Source: GCA-2862585 sp963991165 (lineage in GTDB: Bacteria > Bacteroidota > Bacteroidia > Flavobacteriales > UBA7312). From it: a DNA stretch of 6,427 bases. Position numbers and translations under genes: made by a program. The stretch spans positions 1 to 6,427 of the forward strand of contig CAXDOW010000112.1 of the NCBI GenBank assembly GCA_963991165.1, read 5' to 3'. This document shows, piece by piece, positions 1-6,385 of the stretch. Each line of letters opens with the position of its first letter. The stretch's first letter is position 1. The notes beneath the pieces were generated by a model that searched no databases, was not told where the DNA came from, and was given only the letters and a program-made list of their open reading frames with translations.

Positions 1-1
1 G

Positions 2-508
2 TTTTTTTCCCTTTCTAATTTTGGTTTTTTGAGAGGATTGATTGGATTTAATTTTGGAGTGTTATCTTTTTATATTTTTAACAGGTACAGAGAGAAAAAA
101 ATCAAACATCTTGAGTTATTTTTTCCTCTCATGTTAGTTATTTTGTTTAGTGTTATTTCAAAAACGCAGGAAACACCAAATGATACTTATTCCATTTTAA
201 TCAATTCACTAGCAATTCCATTAATAATGAGTTCCTCAATACTCCTTATTCTATTTTCAAGAAAAGGTATAGTGAGTAAATTCTTAAACTCAAAATATAT
301 TCAAGAACTAGGGTTAATTTCGTATTCAATTTATTTAACTCATAGTTTTATTTTTAATGTTTTTGAAATTCCATTAATCAATCAATTTTCGTCAAGTAAA
401 TTATTTTTTGTAGTAATAATCGCGATAGTTATTATGTTTTCTAAAGTGACTTATCGTTTAATAGAGTTTAGATTAAGCAATTTTTTAAAGAACAAATTTT
501 TGAAATAA
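2..508 (+). CDS. Acyltransferase-3 family membrane protein, C-terminal part (5' end outside window)
   Basis: The frame is open to the left edge, so this is the last 168 residues of a longer protein; a TTG at 29 is only an internal codon. Family members (OafA/WecH type) are inner-membrane proteins of about 340-400 residues that transfer acetyl or other acyl groups to sugars of O-antigen, capsule or other surface glycans. Visible here are about five hydrophobic segments (fragment residues 8-27, 40-53, 65-85, 104-122, 133-148). Two family-typical end motifs are present: LGLISYSIYLTH (103-114) and YRLIE (151-155) followed by a basic tail. The N-terminal part, where the conserved catalytic histidine of this family lies, is outside the window, so activity cannot be judged. 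The gene is very AT-rich: I count 14 G+C of 60 at 61-120. The family call is firm; the acyl group and acceptor are unknown. Confidence 0.85.
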   Translation, partial: FFSLSNFGFLRGLIGFNFGVLSFYIFNRYREKKIKHLELFFPLMLVILFSVISKTQETPNDTYSILINSLAIPLIMSSSILLILFSRKGIVSKFLNSKYIQELGLISYSIYLTHSFIFNVFEIPLINQFSSSKLFFVVIIAIVIMFSKVTYRLIEFRLSNFLKNKFLK

Positions 509-559
509 ACCAGCATTCAATGGTGGGTTTCAACCTCAGTCTGACTTACACATTGAACA

Positions 560-583
560 CACAAGATTATGCTTTTTCTTGTG
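560..583. repeat. Inverted repeat, 7-bp perfect stem with 10-base loop
   Basis: CACAAGA at 560-566 is the exact reverse complement of TCTTGTG at 577-583, with a T-rich 10-base loop. It could form a hairpin about 50 bases past the acyltransferase stop. No T-run follows the 3' arm on the plus strand, so it is not a standard intrinsic terminator. A weak RNA hairpin, an operator or chance are all possible. Confidence 0.3.
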
Positions 584-638
584 GCATAAAATGGAGTGGC
601 ATTTTTATTTCAAACACATCGTATAACAAATAATTGAT

Positions 639-646
639 TAGCTTTG
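639..646 (+). promoter_or_regulatory. Possible Bacteroidota -7 box upstream of the GT39 gene
   Basis: TAGCTTTG matches the Bacteroidota -7 consensus TAnnTTTG and ends 53 bases before the GT39 ATG. No clear TTTG/TTG element is seen at the expected 17-21 base spacing upstream, so the call rests on the -7 match alone. In an AT-rich gap such a match can arise by chance. Confidence 0.28.
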
Positions 647-699
647 GGCATGGAGTTGTGGATAGTTGACTCTTGCTTTATTTTTAAATTTTTAGTTTA

Positions 700-2370
700 A
701 TGAATGGAATTCTTGACACAATTTCTAAATACAAATGGTTCTTATTTGCGTGGCTTTTATTAAACATCATTCAAGCCAGTGTTACCAACCTTCACTTCGA
801 TGAGGCCTATTATTGGTTGTATTCTAACATTCTAAGCTGGGGCTATTTTGACCATCCACCAATGATAGCTCTCATGAGTAAAATGGGAGATTTTATTTCT
901 CACAGTACGTTGGGGTTGAGAATAGCGCCCATTCTGATGGGAATGATGGTTATTATTGGGATTCTGAAGTTGGCCGACAATGAAGATAAGGACATACATT
1001 TGTTTCTATATGTCATCTCATTTCCTTTAATAACGTCTCACATAGCGGGATTTTTGAACTTGCCCGATGCTAGTTTGTGTTTTTTCTTTATTCTATATCT
1101 GTTTAGTTATAAGCAATACCTCAAAGATGATTCTGTGAAGAATGCCTTCATTTTATCATTGACCATTGCAGGACTTATTTATAGCAAATACCACGCACTA
1201 TTAATCATTGCTTTAACGCTATTAGCCAATACCAACCTACTATTAAAGAAGCGTTTTTGGTTTGTTACTTTATGTTCAATACTCTTACTACTTCCACATT
1301 TTTATTGGCAATTTGAAAATGGCTTTCCAAGCTTTTTATATCATTTAGATTCTCGAACATCAGGCTTTAGTTTCAACAATTTTTTTGAGTATATACCTGG
1401 CCAAATAGTATTGGCAGGACCCTTTAGTGGCTTGCTTATAATTTACCTCGCTATAATCTTTAAACCCAATAACACATTCGACAAAACGTTGAAATATATT
1501 GCCATTGGGTTTTATATCTTTTTCTTGTTCTATTGTTTTAGAAGTAGAATTGAAGCTCATTGGACATCTGTTTCTACAATTGCCTTGATTATTATTTCTT
1601 ACAAGCAACTAACCCATTCCAAAAAAATTAAGCGCGTATTACCCTATTTGATTTATCCCTCAATTGTCTTAATAATGCTAGCCAGAATTGTTTTAGCGGG
1701 AGATCTTTTTGAAGATAAACTACCTCCTAAGTCCAATTTTAGGAACACGGAGGCATGGGCCAATGAATTGGATTCCGTGGCTGGAGGCGTACCAGTTTTA
1801 TTCACCAACAAATATCAAAATCTATCCATATATTCATATGCCAAAGACTCATGGATGCCTGGTGCACCAAATGTCAATAGTCGATTTAGCCAGGTCGATT
1901 TACACCGAATAGACTCACTGTACGATGGCCAAAAAGTATTTGCTTTAAGCTTTGGAAATCAGGTGGAATGGGAATCTAAAAATAAACTCAAACACCGAGG
2001 AAGTTTTATCGACAATTACTATTCTTACACAGGAGTAATAGTTGAGGATGTAACCCTCATTCAAACCGACACTACTGTTGCCTTAGCATTTAATTTGATT
2101 AATAACACCTCCAAAAAAAGACTGTTTGACAAAGACTCACAGCAACGCTTAAAACTCGATTATTCGGCCAATGGCCTCAAAAAACATGTTTTTTTCTCTG
2201 ACATAAGTGAACACAATCATATCCTTCCATTTGAAAAACTAAGCTTTACTGTTCCATTAGACGAGTTGAATTCGAATAAAATCACAATAGATATTGCTCT
2301 TTCGTCCAATAATTTAAGAGTATTCAATGACAAGGTTTTTATAAGTCAAAAAGAAACAAATGGTCGTTAA
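700..2370 (+). CDS. GT39 (ArnT/PMT-like) integral membrane glycosyltransferase
   Basis: This 556-residue protein looks like an inner-membrane GT-C glycosyltransferase that takes a sugar from a polyprenyl-phosphate donor and transfers it on the outer face of the membrane. After one hydrophobic segment (13-29) comes the family's first-loop signature HFDEAYYW (32-39), whose D34-E35 pair matches the catalytic acidic site, and then GYFDHPP (48-54). Further family-like points are PDAS (122-125) before a membrane segment, SKYHALL (162-168), a loop with ENGFPSF (206-212) and EAHW (285-288). About ten to twelve hydrophobic segments run to residue 333. Residues 340-556 are soluble in character and probably face the periplasm; the end of this part looks beta-rich. 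The ATG at 700 lacks a Shine-Dalgarno motif, as is normal in this phylum, and leaves the signature intact. The stop overlaps the GtrA start, pointing to co-transcription. The family is secure; sugar and acceptor (lipid, glycan or protein) cannot be told. Confidence 0.9.
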   Translation: MNGILDTISKYKWFLFAWLLLNIIQASVTNLHFDEAYYWLYSNILSWGYFDHPPMIALMSKMGDFISHSTLGLRIAPILMGMMVIIGILKLADNEDKDIHLFLYVISFPLITSHIAGFLNLPDASLCFFFILYLFSYKQYLKDDSVKNAFILSLTIAGLIYSKYHALLIIALTLLANTNLLLKKRFWFVTLCSILLLLPHFYWQFENGFPSFLYHLDSRTSGFSFNNFFEYIPGQIVLAGPFSGLLIIYLAIIFKPNNTFDKTLKYIAIGFYIFFLFYCFRSRIEAHWTSVSTIALIIISYKQLTHSKKIKRVLPYLIYPSIVLIMLARIVLAGDLFEDKLPPKSNFRNTEAWANELDSVAGGVPVLFTNKYQNLSIYSYAKDSWMPGAPNVNSRFSQVDLHRIDSLYDGQKVFALSFGNQVEWESKNKLKHRGSFIDNYYSYTGVIVEDVTLIQTDTTVALAFNLINNTSKKRLFDKDSQQRLKLDYSANGLKKHVFFSDISEHNHILPFEKLSFTVPLDELNSNKITIDIALSSNNLRVFNDKVFISQKETNGR

Positions 2371-2728
2371 GTTCATAAAGTTTTGCTTTGTCGGTTTTTC
2401 TGGACTAATACTCGATTTCTTTACAACTTGGGTATTAAAAGAAAAGCTAAACACACCTAAATACTTAGCCAATTCAATAGGATTTATTATGGCTGTAAGT
2501 ACAAACTACATGCTCAATAGAATTTGGACCTTTGAAAGCACTAACCCTAGTATACCAAAAGAGTATGCTAGTTTTTTTATAGTCTCATTAATTGGTTTGT
2601 TCATCAATAACTTGTTCTTGTATGTTATTCATGAAAAAATGAGCACTAAATTTTATGTGTCAAAGTTTATAGCTATCGTGCTGACGACCTTTTGGAACTT
2701 TTTTGCTATCTATTCATACACTTTTTAA
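2360..2728 (+). CDS. GtrA-family small membrane protein
   Basis: At 122 residues with four hydrophobic helices (about 7-27, 36-53, 70-91, 100-120), this has the size and shape of GtrA proteins, thought to help flip polyprenyl-phosphate-linked sugars or otherwise assist surface-glycan glycosylation. Family-like positions are F8/VG (11-12) in helix 1, NYMLNRIWTF (49-58) after helix 2, an NN pair (83-84) in helix 3 and WNF (112-114) in helix 4. Its ATG lies inside the 3' end of the GT39 gene, and the 11-base overlap implies one transcript and probably translational coupling. With a GT39 partner it plausibly supplies the lipid-linked donor on the outer face. The third usual partner, a GT2 enzyme that loads the carrier, is not seen here. 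Family assignment is strong; flippase function is inferred from the family. Confidence 0.9.
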   Translation: MVVKFIKFCFVGFSGLILDFFTTWVLKEKLNTPKYLANSIGFIMAVSTNYMLNRIWTFESTNPSIPKEYASFFIVSLIGLFINNLFLYVIHEKMSTKFYVSKFIAIVLTTFWNFFAIYSYTF

Positions 2729-2740
2729 GCGTGTAAAATA

Positions 2741-2761
2741 GTCAGAGTGAAAAACGCTGAC
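2741..2761. terminator. Weak hairpin between convergent GtrA and FkbM genes
   Basis: GTCAG (2741-2745) pairs with CTGAC (2757-2761), plus one more G-C pair after a mismatch, around an A-rich loop. It lies 12 bases past the GtrA stop in the 108-base gap between two tail-to-tail genes. No proper T-run follows on the plus strand and only a short T-rich stretch on the minus strand, so it is at best a weak terminator. No other candidate was seen in this gap. Confidence 0.22.
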
Positions 2762-2836
2762 ATAAAAGACGAACATCAGCTATACTAGAGCAACAAATTC
2801 AAGTAGTCTGTGATGTATTGATAACAGAAAGGTATT

Positions 2837-3598
2837 TTAAGATTTGCTAGGTACCCAAATAAAATCAGCGTGGGCGTATTGTTCAAAATCACTAATTTCT
2901 ACTTTATTATCGGATGAAAAACAGCGATAGTTCAGCGATGTCAATATATTCCAGCTCGTTTCTCTTCCTATTTCCGAACACTCGATATACAGAATAGGTC
3001 GACACCTAGAGATAAGCTGTTGCATCCCTTCAATGACATAGCCCTCGGCACCTTCAACGTCTATTTTAATTGTTTTGGGCGACAAGTCATTAAATGAGGG
3101 TTCTTGATCGATACAAATACAGCTCACTCGTTGTTTTTTGACACCCTTTGATGTTTTACCCCATACCATACTACTCATAGATAGACCGTGACCATTTTCT
3201 GGAATATTGAACTCCACCTCTTCTTTTTTGGTCGATAGTGCCTTTTCAATCAGTGAAATATTTTGGCAATTGTTCAAGCGACAATTTTTTTTAAATACTG
3301 AAATATTGTCTGGAATTGGCTCAAAGGAATAGACATGCCCTTTTGGCCCTACCATTCGACTTGCCAAAATAGAAGTGTACCCAATGTTGGCACCTACATC
3401 AAAAGCCAAATCCCCAGCTTTTAAATACCTTTTCATAAAGTCTTGAAATGCTGGTTCAATAGGATGTGCGATTAACCCTAACTGATGGTTGATAGAAACA
3501 TTGAGCTTAATACCCTTGTATAAGCCATGAACCATAGGAAGAGTGATGCGCTTATTTGGAAACAAAAAGGAAAAGATGTTTTTAATGAATCGTTTCAT
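2837..3598 (-). CDS. FkbM-family SAM-dependent methyltransferase
   Basis: This 253-residue class I methyltransferase carries a clear SAM-binding motif I, FDVGANIG (66-73), followed by the acidic motif II region SFEPIPDN (91-98), whose E93 would bind the SAM ribose. KIDVEGAEG (178-186) and YIECSE (204-209) are characteristic of FkbM-type O-methyltransferases (Methyltransf_21). Family members methylate hydroxyl groups, and in gene clusters for capsule, O-antigen or exopolysaccharide they are usually taken to modify sugars. The first 20 residues are basic and hydrophobic, perhaps a membrane-associating helix, with no clear signal peptide; the enzyme should be cytosolic. It starts 35 bases past the superoxide dismutase terminator and converges with the GtrA gene. 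It is likely a separate transcript, though I see no good promoter box before it. The substrate is unknown; a role with the glycan genes to the left is an inference from position. Confidence 0.88.
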   Translation of the reverse strand: MKRFIKNIFSFLFPNKRITLPMVHGLYKGIKLNVSINHQLGLIAHPIEPAFQDFMKRYLKAGDLAFDVGANIGYTSILASRMVGPKGHVYSFEPIPDNISVFKKNCRLNNCQNISLIEKALSTKKEEVEFNIPENGHGLSMSSMVWGKTSKGVKKQRVSCICIDQEPSFNDLSPKTIKIDVEGAEGYVIEGMQQLISRCRPILYIECSEIGRETSWNILTSLNYRCFSSDNKVEISDFEQYAHADFIWVPSKS

Positions 3599-3633
3599 AA
3601 AATAACAGTGGTGTGATCGACTAGCAAAGAGCC

Positions 3634-3657
3634 AAAAAAAGCCCTACTAAGAGGGCT
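3634..3657 (-). terminator. Intrinsic terminator after superoxide dismutase gene
   Basis: On the minus strand AGCCCT (3657-3652) and AGGGCT (3645-3640) form a perfect 6-bp GC-rich stem with a 6-base loop, followed at once by seven T (3640-3634, the first shared with the stem). It begins 9 bases after the dismutase stop codon. This is the cleanest terminator in the window and separates the dismutase transcript from the FkbM gene. Confidence 0.85.
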
Positions 3658-3665
3658 ATTTAGAT

Positions 3666-4259
3666 TTAACTTTCTTTGAATCGTCGAGATACTTCGTCCC
3701 AATTAACGACATTGAAGAAGGCCTCAATATAGTCTGGTCTTCTGTTTTGATAGTTGAGGTAGTAGGCATGTTCCCACACATCAATACCAAGTATTGGCGT
3801 GCCACCACAACCGCCTTTCATTAGAGGGTTATCTTGATTTGGCGTTGAACAAACCGACAATTTTCCATCTTTTGCACACAGCCAAGCCCATCCCGAACCA
3901 AACTGAGTAGCGGCAGCTTTAGAAAATTCAGTTTTAAAGTTGTCAAAAGAGCCAAAAGCATCATTAATAGCATCGGCTAATGAGCCACTAGGTTCACCAC
4001 CACCATTAGGGCTCATAACGGTCCAAAAAAGACAGTGGTTGTAAAATCCGCCACCATTATTTCTAACAGCCGGGGATAAATCACCAGCTAAAATCTCTTC
4101 TATGGATTTATTTTCATACTCGCTGAAATCGACCGCAGCATTGAGTTTAGCAGTATATCCAGCATGGTGCTTACCGTGGTGTATTTCCATTGTTCTAGCG
4201 TCAATATGTGGCTCTAGTGCATCGTAGGCATAAGGTAATTCAGGTAATTCGAATGACAT
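3666..4259 (-). CDS. sodA: Superoxide dismutase, Fe/Mn family (Mn-type residues)
   Basis: This 197-residue protein of normal family length converts superoxide to oxygen and hydrogen peroxide. There is no signal peptide, so it should be cytosolic. All four metal ligands are present: H27 in MEIHHGKHH (24-32), H75 in FYNHCLFW (72-79), and D160 and H164 in the signature DVWEHAYY (160-167). Y35 is the usual gateway tyrosine. G71 (E. coli SodA G77) together with Q142 in STPNQD (138-143; SodA Q146) is the Mn-type arrangement; Fe enzymes place the active-site glutamine at the first of these sites. Mn use is therefore favoured, but cambialistic behaviour cannot be excluded. The gene lies 42 bases past the peptidase stop, with a -7-like box in and beside that gap and a strong terminator after it, so it is probably expressed alone. 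No binding site for an oxidative-stress or metal regulator was recognised. Confidence 0.96.
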   Translation of the reverse strand: MSFELPELPYAYDALEPHIDARTMEIHHGKHHAGYTAKLNAAVDFSEYENKSIEEILAGDLSPAVRNNGGGFYNHCLFWTVMSPNGGGEPSGSLADAINDAFGSFDNFKTEFSKAAATQFGSGWAWLCAKDGKLSVCSTPNQDNPLMKGGCGGTPILGIDVWEHAYYLNYQNRRPDYIEAFFNVVNWDEVSRRFKES

Positions 4260-4289
4260 AATTGAATGAGTTTTAAATTAATAGTTCTA

Positions 4290-4297
4290 CAAAATTA
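4290..4297 (-). promoter_or_regulatory. Possible -7 box for superoxide dismutase gene
   Basis: On the minus strand TAATTTTG fits the Bacteroidota -7 consensus TAnnTTTG, 30 bases before the dismutase ATG and just after the peptidase stop. A matching -33 TTTG is not seen at the normal distance. The clean terminator behind the dismutase gene makes a separate promoter here plausible. Confidence 0.38.
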
Positions 4298-4301
4298 AAA
4301 A

Positions 4302-5873
4302 TTAATGCCGGATGGCTTGTTGAAAAGTGTCGTCAATTTTATGTATGACAGGAAAAAAGCCATCGTCGTTCCAAATAGTTCGTGCGATATATGCTTTTAA
4401 TTGGGTGCTTAAAATGCGCCGGTCATAGGAAGAAAACTCATTGACAGGCATAAGCACTTCATTTTGGGCACAGTAGGACGACAAGTCAATCAAATCTTGT
4501 GAGCTTAACTCAAAGAGAGAAACAAAATTTTCTAAAGACTGACTTTCCAAGACGTCGCGATGTTGACTGCTATATTCAAATGCAAATTGACGTAACAAAT
4601 CCTTTCGTATGGCGGTAGATAAGGAAGCATGATAGGAGGTCGTATCCAAAGGCACAAACACATCGGGCATAATGCCACCGCCACCATACACCACTTTACC
4701 TCCTTTAGTTACAAATTTCAAACTATCATTGAATTCAATACTATCTTTCGACAGCAATTCGCCACTGTTGTATCGATTTAGTAAATCGTCATCGTACAAA
4801 TTAGTTTCTCCGTAGCTATAAGGGCGTTGAATGCACCGTCCGGTAGGCGTATAATAACGTTGAGTCGTAATTCGATAAGCCGAGCCATCCGGATGCTCAA
4901 ATTGTTCCTGAACCAATCCTTTTCCGAAAGAACGTCTGCCAACGATGGTGCCTCTATCGTTATCTTGCAAAGCACCAGCCACAATTTCACTGGCCGAAGC
5001 CGATCCCTCGTCAATAATAACGATGACTTCCTTGTCTATCAACAGGCCATTTTTGTTGGAATAATAATGATCCCCATTTCCTTTTCTGTCCTGTGTATAT
5101 ACGATGAGTAAGTCATCCTCCAAAAACTCATTGGCGATGTTGATGGCGGCACCAAGGTAACCTCCAGGGTTATTTCTTAAGTCCAGAACCAGTTTTTGCA
5201 TGCCAGCATCAATTAATTGATTACTGGCGGCTACAAATTCCTCATAGGTCTTGGCGGCAAAGCGACTAATTTTGATATAGCCCGTGAGCGAATCAATCAT
5301 ATAACTCACCTCCACGCTATTGATGGGAATTTTACCTCGAGTAATTTCAAATGGAATGAGAGAGGTATTACCTCTTCGTTTGATACCCACATTGACTTTA
5401 GTGCCACGTTTTCCTCTCAGCAAACGGATGACATCTTCATTTTCCAATCCAGTCCCCGCTATGGTATCACCATCAACCCTTACAATTTTGTCGCCAGACA
5501 AAATACCTACCGCTTGAGAAGGTCCTCCAGAAATGGGGGCGACCACCAAAATGGTATCCTTGTAAAGGTTGAATTCTACGCCAATTCCGTCAAAACTCCC
5601 TTCCATGGGTTCGTTGACCGCCGAGAGGTCTTTTGCCTTGATGTAGTAAGAATGAGGATCTAGTTCTTTGAGAACATTGGCAACGGCTTTGTCTATTAAC
5701 TCATCTTTGTCGATGCTATCGACATAGGCCGCTTCTAACTGTTCCAGCACCACATTAAATTTGTTGACCTCCTTGTTGGAAAAACCATCGAATTGGAGCG
5801 ATCTGCCTAGCCATATACCTATTACAAGTACAAGGGCAAAGACCATAGGGCTGAAGTGAGAACGCTTATTCAT
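4302..5873 (-). CDS. S41-family carboxyl-terminal processing peptidase (CtpA/Tsp-like)
   Basis: A 523-residue serine protease that cuts substrates near their C-termini in the periplasm. Numbered from the ATG at 5873, it has a basic start and a hydrophobic signal or anchor helix (about 10-22). A helical region follows, then a PDZ domain (about 92-167) for binding substrate tails, and the S41 core with DLRNNPGG (231-238), GSASASE (290-296) and SFGKG (315-319). By spacing against D1P and Tsp, catalytic S293 and K318 form the Ser-Lys dyad, 25 residues apart. The end (about 410-523) is a helical extension of the kind seen in long Bacteroidota members. A TTG three bases upstream could add one residue, but the ATG is the likelier start. 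The ATG overlaps the deaminase stop by 8 bases, so the two genes are probably co-transcribed and translationally coupled. Substrates are not evident; roles in envelope protein turnover or cell-wall enzyme control are known for relatives. Confidence 0.95.
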   Translation of the reverse strand: MNKRSHFSPMVFALVLVIGIWLGRSLQFDGFSNKEVNKFNVVLEQLEAAYVDSIDKDELIDKAVANVLKELDPHSYYIKAKDLSAVNEPMEGSFDGIGVEFNLYKDTILVVAPISGGPSQAVGILSGDKIVRVDGDTIAGTGLENEDVIRLLRGKRGTKVNVGIKRRGNTSLIPFEITRGKIPINSVEVSYMIDSLTGYIKISRFAAKTYEEFVAASNQLIDAGMQKLVLDLRNNPGGYLGAAINIANEFLEDDLLIVYTQDRKGNGDHYYSNKNGLLIDKEVIVIIDEGSASASEIVAGALQDNDRGTIVGRRSFGKGLVQEQFEHPDGSAYRITTQRYYTPTGRCIQRPYSYGETNLYDDDLLNRYNSGELLSKDSIEFNDSLKFVTKGGKVVYGGGGIMPDVFVPLDTTSYHASLSTAIRKDLLRQFAFEYSSQHRDVLESQSLENFVSLFELSSQDLIDLSSYCAQNEVLMPVNEFSSYDRRILSTQLKAYIARTIWNDDGFFPVIHKIDDTFQQAIRH

Positions 5874-6285
5874 CAAAGGTAAAATGACACAGTTCGACGT
5901 TGGCTCGTTTTAGAAAATCAAGACCACAGGAATCTTTGTATTCATCCAAATAAACGACTCTTGAAATACCCGATTGATGAATGAGTTTGCTGCATTCTTT
6001 ACAGGGCGAGAGGGTTAGGTAGAGAGTAGCACCTTGACAGCTATGTGGAGAACGGGCCACTTTCAAGATGGCATTGGCTTCGGCATGCAAGACATACCAT
6101 TTGGTCTCGCCATGTTCATCTTCACAGACATTTTCGAAACCTGAGGGACAACCATTGTAGCCATCAGAAATAATCATTTTATCTTTAACAATGAGTGCGC
6201 CCACCTTTTTGCGTTGGCAGTGCGACAGTTTGGCCCATTCTTGAGCCATTTTTAGATACGCTTGATCGTATTTATTTTGTTTCAT
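5866..6285 (-). CDS. dCMP deaminase family protein (ComEB-like)
   Basis: A 139-residue zinc-dependent deaminase; its closest-looking family converts dCMP to dUMP for dTMP synthesis in the cytosol. The zinc site is complete: H67 and catalytic E69 in HAEANA (67-72), and C95 and C98 in PCKEC (94-98). DGYNGCPSGFEN (41-52) is the family's substrate-side loop. The frame stays open for 30 more codons to an ATG at 6375, but that stretch runs through a terminator-like hairpin and a promoter-like box and has no family similarity. The ATG at 6285, opening MKQNKYDQAYLKMA, is therefore chosen and gives the usual family length. No Shine-Dalgarno motif is present. Its stop lies inside the peptidase start, an 8-base overlap. 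ComEB is the Bacillus subtilis name for this family, and no competence role is implied. A different pyrimidine substrate is possible. Confidence 0.92.
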   Translation of the reverse strand: MKQNKYDQAYLKMAQEWAKLSHCQRKKVGALIVKDKMIISDGYNGCPSGFENVCEDEHGETKWYVLHAEANAILKVARSPHSCQGATLYLTLSPCKECSKLIHQSGISRVVYLDEYKDSCGLDFLKRANVELCHFTFDE

Positions 6286-6295
6286 AGTTAGGGTG

Positions 6296-6303
6296 CAAAA
6301 ATA
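6296..6303 (-). promoter_or_regulatory. Possible -7 box for deaminase-peptidase operon
   Basis: On the minus strand TATTTTTG exactly fits TAnnTTTG and lies 10 bases before the chosen deaminase ATG, implying a leader of only a few bases. No TTTG is seen at the -33 position, where the hairpin lies instead. The box also supports the shorter deaminase start, because a promoter inside the coding region would otherwise be required. Confidence 0.4.
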
Positions 6304-6304
6304 C

Positions 6305-6339
6305 AAAAAAACCCCCTCATATTTGGAGAGGTTTTTTTT
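6305..6339. terminator. Hairpin with A-run and T-run, possible two-way terminator
   Basis: Seven A (6305-6311) and eight T (6332-6339) flank complementary arms: CTC (6316-6318) with GAG (6326-6328) and CC (6313-6314) with GG (6330-6331), with two single mismatches. CCTC (6315-6318) with GAGG (6328-6331) is an alternative core pairing. Both strands have a T-run after the stem, so it could act in either direction. Its natural role would be ending a minus-strand gene lying to the right of the deaminase. The GC stem is short and imperfect, so strength is uncertain. Confidence 0.55.
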
Positions 6340-6385
6340 GTAAAATGTCTGAAAAAATCGCTTTATTTTTGACAAAAACTAGGCC

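Larger units (their letters stand above)
509..699. other. Intergenic region between acyltransferase and GT39 genes
   Basis: This 191-base gap has no plausible gene on either strand. It contains a 7-bp inverted repeat at 560-583, a longer-range 7-bp complement (516-522 with 551-557) and a -7-like box at 639-646. The acyltransferase has no convincing T-tailed terminator here. The size of the gap suggests that the GT39 gene has its own promoter, but read-through from the left cannot be excluded. Confidence 0.5.

Noticed and set aside
516..557. TTCAATG (516-522) and CATTGAA (551-557) as a hairpin or operator
   Set aside because: Seven AT-rich pairs separated by 28 bases are expected by chance in such sequence and no T-run follows.
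1360..1912. Open frames of 67 and 82 codons overlapping the GT39 gene
   Set aside because: They lie wholly inside a well-supported gene and show no family motifs.
2..3598. Reading acyltransferase, GT39, GtrA and FkbM as one new defence or secretion system
   Set aside because: All four families are common in surface-glycan modification, FkbM is on the other strand, and no nuclease, toxin, sensor or secretion component is present.
4778..5663. Several open frames of 65-148 codons on the plus strand and in another minus-strand frame within the peptidase gene
   Set aside because: The peptidase frame carries all S41 motifs; the others have no domain features and are by-products of its codon use.
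5874..5876. TTG as start of the peptidase
   Set aside because: It is directly followed in frame by an ATG; the ATG is the likelier start and changes only one residue.
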